Source of the DNA: an uncultured Clostridia bacterium
Lineage (GTDB): Bacteria > Bacillota > Clostridia > Oscillospirales > Oscillospiraceae
Length of the DNA: 10,704 nucleotides
Direction: 5' to 3'
Assembly (NCBI GenBank): GCA_945918315.1
Contig: CAMEIK010000023.1
Coordinates: forward strand, 1 to 10,704
In this document: piece after piece, positions 1 to 6,484 of the stretch
Position numbering within the stretch: the stretch's first letter is position 1
Layout: each line of letters begins with the position of its first letter
The notes under the pieces: generated by a model
The model's input: the letters and a program-made list of their open reading frames with translations, nothing else
Databases searched by the model: none
What the model was told of the DNA's origin: nothing
Position numbers and translations under genes: made by a program

Positions 1-16
1 CAGCAGCCTGCAAAAC

Positions 17-51
17 CCTGTCAGAAAGCCCCGCAGGGGATTTTTGACAGG
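17..51 (-). terminator. Probable terminator downstream of the tyrS-GNAT operon
   Basis: Inverted repeat with outer arms CCTGTCA (17-23) and TGACAGG (45-51) and an inner CCCC/GGGG stem (29-32, 36-39). Read on the minus strand it is followed by GTTTTG (T run at 12-15), so it can work as a Rho-independent terminator for the leftward operon. Read on the plus strand, the inner stem is followed by ATTTTTGAC, so it may also stop a convergent gene lying left of the window. The large internal loop lowers certainty. Confidence 0.5.
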
Positions 52-55
52 CTGA

Positions 56-84
56 GGAAAGTACCCGGGCTCCGGGTGCTTTCC
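56..84. terminator. Strong hairpin just after the GNAT gene, possible bidirectional terminator
   Basis: GGAAAG-T-ACCCGG (56-68) pairs with CCGGGT-G-CTTTCC (72-84) around a three-base loop. The stem is perfect on plus-strand RNA, counting one T-G wobble, and has one C-A mismatch on minus-strand RNA. It begins four bases after the GNAT stop codon. There is no immediate U tract on the minus strand, so the neighbouring hairpin at 17-51 probably does the terminating and this stem may protect the 3' end. Confidence 0.45.
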
Positions 85-88
85 CAAT

Positions 89-544
89 TTATATGGTTCG
101 TTCCAAGGTCACACTGCGAAGGCGAAAGCCCATTTTCCGGTAAAACGCGAGGGCTTCCTCGTTTTCCGCGTAGGCGCCCAGACGCACTCTGGTACAGCCA
201 AAGGCTTTGGCAATGGCACAGGCTTCCTCCATAATCCGGGTGCCGATCCCCTGTCCCCGGCAGTCCTGCCGGACCCCCAGTTCTTCCATCACAAGCTCCC
301 GGTGGGAAACAAAGCCCGGGATATCATACTCCGCCACACGGACATTCATGTAGCCAACAATCTGTCCGTCCTGCCAGGCGCAGAAAAGCTCCTTCTTTTC
401 GATGGCTTCCCGGAACCGTTCCTCCGGGTACATCTGCTCCGGCATCCGGAAAAGGTCCGGACGCCAGCCCAAATGGAGCCTGTGGACCTGTTCGGCCAGG
501 GCATTGACCGCCGCCCGGTCCTCAGGTCTTGCCAGCTCCAGCAT
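89..544 (-). CDS. GNAT-family N-acetyltransferase
   Basis: A 151-residue protein that should transfer an acetyl group from acetyl-CoA to an unknown amine substrate. The acetyl-CoA pyrophosphate-binding motif A is clear (CRGQGIGTR, residues 95-103), and the C-terminal motif B has the usual EEALAFYRKMGF ending (about 129-140). The length is normal for a single GNAT domain, and no signal peptide or membrane segment is seen. Its ATG shares one base with the tyrS stop codon (TGATG), so translation is probably coupled to tyrS and it is the last gene of the T-box operon. A weak GGCGGTG-like ribosome site sits inside the end of tyrS. The family is certain. The substrate cannot be told from sequence: RimI-like protein acetylation, or acetylation of a small molecule or antibiotic, are all possible. 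Confidence 0.9.
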   Translation of the reverse strand: MLELARPEDRAAVNALAEQVHRLHLGWRPDLFRMPEQMYPEERFREAIEKKELFCAWQDGQIVGYMNVRVAEYDIPGFVSHRELVMEELGVRQDCRGQGIGTRIMEEACAIAKAFGCTRVRLGAYAENEEALAFYRKMGFRLRSVTLERTI

Positions 545-1764
545 CAGGCCAGCACCGCCTTGTGGAATACCTTTTTGCCCTTGCGGAGCTTGACACCGGC
601 CTTCAGTTCTTCCTCGGTGACCTGCACCGTGGCATCAGCGACCTTTTCATCATTCAGGAACACACCGCCCTGCTCCACCAGGCGCCGGGCTTCCTTGTTG
701 GAGGAGGCAAGCTTACAGGCCACCATCAGATTCAGAATGCCGATTCTGCCGTTGGTCAGCTTGTCGGCCGTGATTTCAGTGGTGGGCATATCCGCTTCTC
801 CGCCGCCTACAAACAGGGCTTTCGCGGCGGCCTGGGCCTTGGCAGCCTCTTCCTCGCCGTGGACAAGCTTGGTCAGCTCAAAGGCCAGAATTTCCTTCGC
901 CTCGTTGATTTTGGCGTCCTGCCAGCTATCCATTTCGTTAATCTGCTCCAGAGGCAGGAAGGTCAGCATCCGGATGCACTTCATCACATCGGCATCGGCT
1001 ACGTTCCGCCAGTACTGGTAGAATTCGAAGGGACTGGTCTTGTTGGGGTCCAGCCACACCGCGTTGCCGGCGGTTTTGCCCATCTTGTTGCCCTGGGAGT
1101 CTGTCAGCAGGGTGATGGTCATGCAGTGGGCATCCTGCCCCAGCTTCTTGCGAATCAGTTCCGTACCGCCCAGCATATTGCTCCACTGGTCGTTGCCGCC
1201 GAACTGCATGTTGCAGCCGTAGTGCTGGAACAGGTGATAGAAGTCATAGGACTGCATAATCATGTAGTTGAATTCCAGGAAGGAAAGACCTTTCTCCATA
1301 CGCTGCTTGTAGCACTCCGCCCGAAGCATGTTGTTGACGGAGAAGCAGGCGCCCACCTCCCGCAGAAGTTCCACATAGTTCAGGTTCAGCAGCCAGTCGG
1401 CGTTGTTAACCATCTGAGCCTTGCCGGGTCCGAACTCAATGAAGCGTTCCATCTGCCGTCTGAAGCACTCGGCGTTGTGGTCAATATCTTCCTTGGTCAG
1501 CATCTTGCGCATGTCGCTGCGGCCGGAGGGGTCGCCGATCATGGTGGTGCCGCCGCCGATCAGGGCAATGGGCTTGTTGCCTGCCATTTGCAGACGCTTC
1601 ATCAGAGTCAGCGCCATAAAGTGGCCGGCAGTCAGGCTGTCGGCAGTGCAGTCAAAGCCAATGTAAAAGGTTGCTTTGCCGTTGTCGATCATTTCCCGGA
1701 TTTCCGATTCATTTGTCACCTGGGCAATCAGGCCCCGGGCAACCAGTTCATCATACAGTTTCAT
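544..1764 (-). CDS. tyrS: Tyrosyl-tRNA synthetase
   Basis: A 406-residue class I aminoacyl-tRNA synthetase that charges tRNA-Tyr with tyrosine using ATP in the cytoplasm. The Rossmann catalytic domain carries the HIGH-equivalent TAGH (45-48, first His replaced by Thr), the GGGTTMIGDPSGR segment (70-82), the tyrosine-recognition sequence QSYDF (171-175), GGNDQW (189-194) and the KMSKS-equivalent KMGKT (227-231). A C-terminal S4 RNA-binding domain covers about 340-406. Full length for a bacterial TyrRS. The start is ATG with an AAAGGAAA ribosome site (1771-1778). The gap to the upstream peptidase gene is only 15 bases, with no room for a promoter, so tyrS should be read from the T-box promoter through the peptidase gene. 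The leader's UAC specifier fits this product. Confidence 0.97.
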   Translation of the reverse strand: MKLYDELVARGLIAQVTNESEIREMIDNGKATFYIGFDCTADSLTAGHFMALTLMKRLQMAGNKPIALIGGGTTMIGDPSGRSDMRKMLTKEDIDHNAECFRRQMERFIEFGPGKAQMVNNADWLLNLNYVELLREVGACFSVNNMLRAECYKQRMEKGLSFLEFNYMIMQSYDFYHLFQHYGCNMQFGGNDQWSNMLGGTELIRKKLGQDAHCMTITLLTDSQGNKMGKTAGNAVWLDPNKTSPFEFYQYWRNVADADVMKCIRMLTFLPLEQINEMDSWQDAKINEAKEILAFELTKLVHGEEEAAKAQAAAKALFVGGGEADMPTTEITADKLTNGRIGILNLMVACKLASSNKEARRLVEQGGVFLNDEKVADATVQVTEEELKAGVKLRKGKKVFHKAVLA

Positions 1765-1779
1765 AGTTTCTTTCCTTTC

Positions 1780-2712
1780 TTAATCCAACTGGGACCGGCT
1801 GACCAGGCTGGTCAGAGCGGCCCGCAGAATATTGACATTTGTTTGCTCCAGGATGGTATCCCGCCCCGTATGAATGCGGGAAAGATACCGCGCAAGCTTC
1901 CCCTTCCGCAAGGCGCAGATGCCCACACCGTAGGGGAAATTACTCTGGTCCGAGGGATACACGGCAAGCCCTTTTTCAAATAAGGATACCCGCTTTTCCC
2001 CGAAACAGCCGCAGCAGGTCCGCAAAAGCGCCATCTTTTTGGGGTCCTTTTTCAGCTTTCCGGTTGGAAAGAGCATCAGTTCATTTCCGTCACCCACACA
2101 GTCCAGATTCAGCACAAGCTGCTTCTCAACCTGAGCTTTATGGGCTTTGCGATAGGACGCGGAGCCGATTACACCCATCTCCTCCAGGTCAAACAGAACA
2201 AAGCACACCTTACCCCGCTGGTTTTTAGGCATCGTTCCGGCAATCTCCAGAACCGTAACCACTCCGGAGGTGTTGTCATTGGCATTTCTGGGATTGGCCG
2301 GTCCGCAGAGCAGCAGGGCAATGTTTGCCCATATGAGGATCAGGAAAACAAGCTGACCGGCGGGAACGCTGCCTGCCAGCCATCCCACGGCTATACCTGC
2401 CAAAACCGCCGGGAGCAGGATCACCGCTGTGACAACAAGCTGATATAACACAAAAAGAACAACATTGCAGGGCGTAATGAGATTGGGGACCGGCATTGCC
2501 GCGCAGGTGTCATAGTGGGCAGTGATCAGAAACGCCGCCTTTTCCGGGTCGCCGATCACAAGATTCCGCGCTCCCAGGGAGCCGGTTTCCACCCGGCATT
2601 CGTAGCCGTTCCGGGAAAGCCAGTCCGATACCGCGTCGCGAAAGGCTTGTTTCTGTTTTTTTGTTTTTCGGATGGGAAACTGTTCCAAAACGTCCATGGG
2701 ATTTTCCAGCAT
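1780..2712 (-). CDS. M28-family zinc metallopeptidase with an inserted membrane segment
   Basis: A 310-residue protein with the complete metal-ligand set of M28 aminopeptidases: HYD (His66, Asp68), Asp146 in NDNTSG, the catalytic/ligand pair Glu177-Glu178 in DLEEMG, Asp204 in LDCVGDG, and His281 in RIHTGRDT. It is therefore predicted to be an active di-zinc exopeptidase. Unusually, residues about 83-137, between the first and second ligand groups, form two hydrophobic helices, so the enzyme is probably membrane-tethered, with no cleavable signal peptide. I chose ATG 2712 because AAAGGAG (2720-2726) lies 7 bases upstream and just downstream of the T-box terminator. The reading frame stays open back to 2796, but that stretch is the T-box and terminator, not coding. 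It is the first gene of the operon with tyrS. The substrate is unknown. Confidence 0.88.
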   Translation of the reverse strand: MLENPMDVLEQFPIRKTKKQKQAFRDAVSDWLSRNGYECRVETGSLGARNLVIGDPEKAAFLITAHYDTCAAMPVPNLITPCNVVLFVLYQLVVTAVILLPAVLAGIAVGWLAGSVPAGQLVFLILIWANIALLLCGPANPRNANDNTSGVVTVLEIAGTMPKNQRGKVCFVLFDLEEMGVIGSASYRKAHKAQVEKQLVLNLDCVGDGNELMLFPTGKLKKDPKKMALLRTCCGCFGEKRVSLFEKGLAVYPSDQSNFPYGVGICALRKGKLARYLSRIHTGRDTILEQTNVNILRAALTSLVSRSQLD

Positions 2713-2719
2713 ACGTTCT

Positions 2720-2726
2720 CTCCTTT
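2720..2726 (-). promoter_or_regulatory. Ribosome binding site that fixes the peptidase start
   Basis: AAAGGAG on the minus strand, 7 bases before ATG 2712 and just after the U run of the leader terminator. It decides for 2712 over the longer open frame that runs into the T-box. Confidence 0.85.
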
Positions 2727-2735
2727 CCGGGCAGC

Positions 2736-2769
2736 AAAAAAGCCCTCCGTCCAGATTCGGACAGAGGGC
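2736..2769 (-). terminator. Intrinsic terminator of the T-box leader
   Basis: An 11-bp stem (2742-2752 with 2759-2769, one G-U wobble on the RNA) with a six-base loop, followed on the minus strand by six Ts (2736-2741). It lies directly after the T-box antiterminator sequence and before the peptidase ribosome site. This is the expected place for the conditional terminator that forms when tRNA-Tyr is charged. Confidence 0.93.
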
Positions 2770-2993
2770 GCAGTATGCGCGGTACCACCTCATCATCGGT
2801 ACTTCCTCACGGACAGCACCCTCACGGCGTCAGATAACGCCTACCGCTGTATCGGGCGACCCCGTCCTGCCCTACTGGATGTTCAGGCAGGCCACTCCGG
2901 GAGGTATTTGGGCGTTCTTTCCTGTTCCCTCACACCAACCGGGAACTCTCTGGAGGAAAGGGGGCGCTTACTTCATCCCATCACTGTGTTGAC
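2736..2993 (-). promoter_or_regulatory. T-box riboswitch leader, tyrosine-specific (UAC specifier)
   Basis: The conserved T-box AGGTGGTACCGCG lies at 2778-2790; its UGGU bulge can pair with an ACCA 3' end, as in tRNA-Tyr. Stem I has recognisable parts on the minus strand: the S-turn AGTA, the distal AGAGAG and apical GGTTGGTGTGA loop flanked by TTCCC/GGGAA arms, and a GGGA/TCCC base. The specifier loop strand reads AAATACC, placing the codon TAC (Tyr) at 2904-2906. A stem III hairpin GGCGT/ACGCC sits at 2826-2842. The leader ends in the terminator at 2736-2769. Known mechanism: uncharged tRNA stabilises the antiterminator and lets transcription continue. The Tyr assignment is supported independently by tyrS two genes downstream. 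The 5' end is inferred from the promoter. Confidence 0.95.
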
Positions 2994-2999
2994 TTTCCT

Positions 3000-3028
3000 A
3001 TCCTAGCAAAAATCCTCTGTTTTGTCAA
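3000..3028 (-). promoter_or_regulatory. Sigma-A promoter of the T-box operon
   Basis: A -35 element TTGACA (3023-3028, exact consensus) and a -10 element TAGGAT (3000-3005) are separated by 17 bases. Transcription would start near 2993, directly at the 5' end of the T-box leader. The promoter lies about 40 bases after the stop of the small membrane protein gene and so separates the two operons. Confidence 0.85.
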
Positions 3029-3040
3029 GAGGCAACCTCC

Positions 3041-3063
3041 GAAAACGGCTTTTTGCGGTTTTC
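3041..3063 (-). terminator. Weak hairpin after the recN-side operon
   Basis: Inverted repeat GAAAAC (3041-3046) / GTTTTC (3058-3063) with an 11-base loop, 8 bases past the stop of the small membrane protein gene. It is the only candidate terminator between the two operons, but it is AT-rich and lacks a U tail, so some read-through into the T-box operon is likely. Confidence 0.25.
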
Positions 3064-3070
3064 AGGGTGC

Positions 3071-3442
3071 TCAGGAATCCAAGGAAACCAAATATCGGTT
3101 CCGAATTCTCCGGTAGCTTTTTACCAGCCACCAGATTCCCACAGTACAGGCAAGGCACAGCACAATCAGGGCCGCAATATTGCACCAGGAATACCACATT
3201 CCAACAATGCCCAATATCCCTGCCAGCCAGAAAGAGAGACTGTACTGCTTCCACATCCTGCCGTTTTCCCGATTATAGGCGGCGATATCGGAAACGGTTT
3301 TGGGGTCAACCTCACTCCCAGCCCAGAAGTGCATGGGTGTTGTCCGCCCGGCGGCCCACCTGCCGATTCCGTAAAACACTGCCCCGCTGCCCCAGCAGCA
3401 GACAATAAGAATTACCAACCCGGCAATATCGCTTTTATCCAT
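3071..3442 (-). CDS. Small three-helix membrane protein of unknown function
   Basis: A 123-residue protein that I cannot assign to a characterised family. It has three hydrophobic segments at about 6-30, 68-84 and 87-107. A polar stretch between the first two carries PMHFWAGSEVDPKTVSDI and AYNRENGRMWKQYS, and the tail is basic (SYRRIRNR). The middle stretch looks conserved in style, like small clostridial membrane proteins, but no catalytic residues are evident. Its ATG overlaps the end of recN by 8 bases, and a GAGGAG ribosome site lies in the recN coding end, so it is translated as the last gene of the recN operon. By the positive-inside rule the basic tail is probably cytoplasmic. The reading frame, ribosome site and membrane pattern make a real gene likely. 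Confidence 0.78.
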   Translation of the reverse strand: MDKSDIAGLVILIVCCWGSGAVFYGIGRWAAGRTTPMHFWAGSEVDPKTVSDIAAYNRENGRMWKQYSLSFWLAGILGIVGMWYSWCNIAALIVLCLACTVGIWWLVKSYRRIRNRYLVSLDS

Positions 3443-5111
3443 TTTCTTTCCGCTCCTCAGCCGGCGAAAGAAGCATTTCCTCCGCGCTTTTCAGGGTGGT
3501 TTCCGTAATATGGGTGCCGCCGATGATCCGGGCAAGCTCCTTCTTCCGGCCCTCCCGGTCCAGGGGGGTAACGCTGGTGTAGGTCCTGCCCCCCCGCTCT
3601 GCCTTGGAGATCAGCAGGTGGGTATCTCCCAGAGCCGCAAGCTGGGGAAGATGGGTCACGCACAGCACCTGCTTGAACCGGGCCAGGGACTTGAGCTTTT
3701 CCGCCACCTTCTGGGCCGCACGGCCGGAGACGCCGGTATCCACCTCATCAAAAATGAGGCAGCCGATCTGGTCCTTCTCCGCCAGAACATTCTTCATGGC
3801 AAGCATGATCCGGGCCAGCTCGCCGCCGGAGGCGACCTTGCTCAAAGGCTTCAGCGCCTCACCGGCATTGGCAGACATATAAAACGCCACCGCGTCCGCG
3901 CCGCCCGGCGTCAGTTCCAGCTCCCGGAACCGGCAGGAAAACTGCACCCTTGGCATATCCAGCTGGGTCAGCTCCGATAGAATCCGGCGGGACATGGCTT
4001 CCGCCTTTTCCTGCCGGTTTTTCCGCAGGGCTTCCGCCTTCTCCCAGGCGGAGGCCTCCGCCTTCTCCAGCTTCTTTTTCAGTTTTTCCAGATGATCGTC
4101 CGCAAATTCAATTTCATCCAGCTCCGCCTTTGCCCGGTCCAGATAGGCAAGGATATCCTCGCAGGTGGCGCCGTACTTCCGGCGCAGCCGGTGCAGAACA
4201 TCCAGCCTGGACTCGATCCGTTCCAGTTCGTCGGCAGAATAGCTCAGGGTATCCCGGGCGTCCCGGGCTTCCTCCGCGGCATCCTCCACCTGATATTTCA
4301 GGTCCGCAACCTTTTCATGGAGGGCGGCAAAGCTGTCACTGAACCGGCTGAGCCGGGCCAAAGCATATTCCGCCTGGGACAGGAGCCCCGCCGCGCCGTC
4401 GCTGTCATCATCCCCGTAGAGGCACTGTACCGCCTCATCTATCCCCTGAGAGAGCTTTTCCGCGTTCTGCAGCATCTTGCGCCGGTCCTCCAAAGCCGCA
4501 TCCTCCCCCGCCTCGGGGGCAGCTTTTTCAATCTCGGCAATCTGGTATTTGAGGGTCTCCATACGGCGGAGCTTCTCTCCCTCATCCATGGTCATCCGGT
4601 CAATCTGGCGGCGCAGGTCCGCCACGGTATCGTAGCTTTCCCGGTACGCTTCCCGGAGGGCTTCATTCCCCGCAAAGGCATCCAGGAAGGAAAGGTGGTT
4701 CTCTTCGTCGAAGAGCGCCGCGGAATCGTGTTGTCCGTGAATATTAATCAGCTGAATTCCCAGCTTATGGAGAATGGAAACCGTCACAAGACACCCGTTG
4801 ACACGGCAGATATTTTTCCCGTCCAGAAAAATCTCCCGCTGGATTACCGTCTCCGGGTCATAGTCCACCCCGTTTTCCGAAAACCAGCTCAGCTCCGGAA
4901 CCTGGGTGAAAACACCCCGGACGGAAGCCTTTTGGGTGCCGGTTCTGATCATATCCCGGTAGGCCCGTTCTCCAACAATGGCGGAAATGGCATCAATTAC
5001 AATGGATTTGCCCGCGCCGGTCTCGCCGGTGAGGACGTTGAATCCCCGGTCAAAAGAGATATCCGCCTGCTCAATGACAGCAATATTTTCAATGTGCAGC
5101 AGACTCAGCAC
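3435..5111 (-). CDS. recN: DNA repair protein RecN
   Basis: A 558-residue SMC-like ATPase that acts early at DNA double-strand breaks, tethering ends and helping RecA. The N-terminal ATPase half has Walker A GETGAGKS (29-36) and the Q-loop region INIHGQHDS (122-130). A long charged coiled-coil region spans about 160-370. The C-terminal half has the ABC signature KVASGGELAR (425-434), Walker B CLIFDEVDTG (451-460) and the H-loop VTHLPQLAALGD. Length is normal for RecN. I place the start at GTG 5111 because AAGGAGG (5119-5125) lies exactly 7 bases upstream and the product then begins with the family's usual short strand. An upstream in-frame TTG at 5132 would overlap the argR stop and lie upstream of that ribosome site. 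It follows argR by 17 bases, an arrangement common in Firmicutes. Confidence 0.97.
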   Translation of the reverse strand: MLSLLHIENIAVIEQADISFDRGFNVLTGETGAGKSIVIDAISAIVGERAYRDMIRTGTQKASVRGVFTQVPELSWFSENGVDYDPETVIQREIFLDGKNICRVNGCLVTVSILHKLGIQLINIHGQHDSAALFDEENHLSFLDAFAGNEALREAYRESYDTVADLRRQIDRMTMDEGEKLRRMETLKYQIAEIEKAAPEAGEDAALEDRRKMLQNAEKLSQGIDEAVQCLYGDDDSDGAAGLLSQAEYALARLSRFSDSFAALHEKVADLKYQVEDAAEEARDARDTLSYSADELERIESRLDVLHRLRRKYGATCEDILAYLDRAKAELDEIEFADDHLEKLKKKLEKAEASAWEKAEALRKNRQEKAEAMSRRILSELTQLDMPRVQFSCRFRELELTPGGADAVAFYMSANAGEALKPLSKVASGGELARIMLAMKNVLAEKDQIGCLIFDEVDTGVSGRAAQKVAEKLKSLARFKQVLCVTHLPQLAALGDTHLLISKAERGGRTYTSVTPLDREGRKKELARIIGGTHITETTLKSAEEMLLSPAEERKENG

Positions 5112-5128
5112 GGTGCTTCCTCCTTCTG

Positions 5129-5581
5129 TCAACTGATAAGCGCCTTAATTTCTCCGCAGAAAACCGCGGCAGAATTGGCGTCCCGCAAAATGGCCACCAC
5201 GGTGTCGTCTCCGGCCAAGGTTCCCAGAATATACTCCGCTTTCATGGCATCCAGGGCGGAAGCGGCAGCATTGGCAAGGCCGGGCAGGGTATGAATCACC
5301 ACAATATTCTGGGCATAATCAAAGCTTGTGATGCACTCCCGGAAGATGGTATTGAGCCTGTCGGAGAAGGGATTGCCCAGATCCTTTTCCGTGGCAGAAT
5401 AGCGGTATGTGCCAAAATTGGTCATTTCCTTCACGATCTTCAGCTCTTTGATGTCCCGGGAAATTGTCGCCTGGGTGCAGGAAAATCCCGCCTCCTGCAG
5501 TTCCTGAAGAAGCTGCTCCTGAGTTTCGACGTTGGTGGTGGAGATGATCTCCATGATCTTCGCCTGTCTTTTTGCTTTCAA
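5129..5581 (-). CDS. argR: Arginine repressor ArgR/AhrC
   Basis: A 150-residue transcription factor that binds ARG boxes as a hexamer when arginine is present, repressing arginine synthesis and often activating its breakdown. The N-terminal winged helix carries the recognition helix TQATISRDIKEL (about 37-48). The C-terminal oligomerisation and arginine-binding domain carries GTLAGDDT (about 119-126), including the Asp-Asp pair that contacts arginine. Length is typical. The start is TTG (5579-5581), chosen because GAGGGG lies 7 bases upstream and the protein then begins KAKRQAKIMEII, matching the family N-terminus. A 42-base gap separates it from nadK, and I saw no ARG box there. No arginine genes are in the window, so its targets must lie elsewhere. 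Confidence 0.96.
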   Translation of the reverse strand: MKAKRQAKIMEIISTTNVETQEQLLQELQEAGFSCTQATISRDIKELKIVKEMTNFGTYRYSATEKDLGNPFSDRLNTIFRECITSFDYAQNIVVIHTLPGLANAAASALDAMKAEYILGTLAGDDTVVAILRDANSAAVFCGEIKALIS

Positions 5582-5623
5582 TTTCCGTCCCCTCTTTTTT
5601 CTAAAATTTAACGGAGCATTGCG

Positions 5624-6484
5624 CTATTTTTTGAATTTCGCGTTGACCACATCATAAAAGCTGCGCTGCTTGAGCCGCACAAGCTTTGTTTCCAGTTTGG
5701 AGCGGCGGATCGTCGCCACATCCCCCATATTCAGCCGCAGAGCCTTTCCGCCGTCTACGGACAGATAGGCGTTGCGCCGGGCATTCCGGGCAAGCTCCAC
5801 CGTCACGACCCGGCGGTCGGAAGCCACAATACACCGGGCGCCCATCTCGTGGGCACAGATCGGCGTAATGAGGATGTTCTCCGCCTCCGGCTCCACAATA
5901 GGGCCGCCGGCGGAGAAGCTGTACGCCGTGGACCCGCTGGGGGTCGCCACAATCAGCCCGTCGCCGCCGCATTCCAGCGCCTGAACGCCATCGCACTTTA
6001 CCGTGAGATATACAATCCGTGCCACAGCGCCCTTGGTTATCACCACATCGTTCAGAGAAATATCATGGAAAATAATATCCCGGTCCCGCTGCACCGTCAC
6101 ATCCAGCATCCGGCGGCTTTCGATGGTGAAGCTGTCCGTGCCAAGCAGGGCCAGCTTGTCCAGCTCCGTGCTTTCCAGCTCCGCCATAAAGCCCATGGTG
6201 CCGATATTGACCCCCAGCAGAGGGATTCCCCGCCGGGTCGCGCTCTTTGCCATGTGCAGTATGGTCCCGTCGCCGCCGAAGCAGACTACCAGATCCGCTG
6301 TCTGCATTTCCCGGTCCAGCCGGGTAAACCGCAGGTCCTTGGGAAGGTCGTAGCTTCTGTCCACCTCGAAGGGCAGGCAAAGCTTCACCTGCATACCCGC
6401 CTTTTTCAGGATCTCCATAGCTTCCCGGGCAGTCCCAAAATTCTGGTCCCGGTAAGGATTCGGGGCCACGATTACGTTTTTCAT
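5624..6484 (-). CDS. nadK: NAD kinase
   Basis: A 286-residue cytoplasmic enzyme that phosphorylates NAD to NADP using ATP or polyphosphate, setting the cell's NADP supply. Family marks in order are GGDGT (70-74, catalytic Asp72), NIGTMGF (93-99), SLNDVVI (143-149), the glycine-rich NAD-binding run beginning GGDGLIVATPSGSTAYS (173-189) and ending SAGGPIV, and DGG (244-246). Length is standard for bacterial NadK (PpnK). Its ATG overlaps the tlyA stop by four bases (ATGA), so the two are translationally coupled. The tlyA-nadK-argR-recN order is common in Clostridia. The neighbouring dxs product feeds a pathway whose second step uses NADPH, a plausible but unproven functional link. Confidence 0.97.
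   Translation of the reverse strand: MKNVIVAPNPYRDQNFGTAREAMEILKKAGMQVKLCLPFEVDRSYDLPKDLRFTRLDREMQTADLVVCFGGDGTILHMAKSATRRGIPLLGVNIGTMGFMAELESTELDKLALLGTDSFTIESRRMLDVTVQRDRDIIFHDISLNDVVITKGAVARIVYLTVKCDGVQALECGGDGLIVATPSGSTAYSFSAGGPIVEPEAENILITPICAHEMGARCIVASDRRVVTVELARNARRNAYLSVDGGKALRLNMGDVATIRRSKLETKLVRLKQRSFYDVVNAKFKK

Noticed and set aside
529..1983. Long open plus-strand frame (484 codons) opposite tyrS
   Set aside because: It lies antisense to a certain tyrS gene and runs into the peptidase gene. Its sequence is low-complexity, has no recognisable domain or ribosome site, and is what GC-rich codon use produces on the opposite strand.
2713..2796. N-terminal extension of the peptidase up to 2796
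   Set aside because: The extra 28 codons are the T-box sequence and its terminator, and an ideal ribosome site lies just before ATG 2712.
4092..5294. Long open plus-strand frame (400 codons) opposite recN
   Set aside because: Fully antisense to recN and argR, with no family features. A codon-bias shadow.
5582..5623. Possible ARG box between nadK and argR for autoregulation
   Set aside because: The gap is AT-rich but has no convincing TNTGAAT/ATTCANA-type palindrome.
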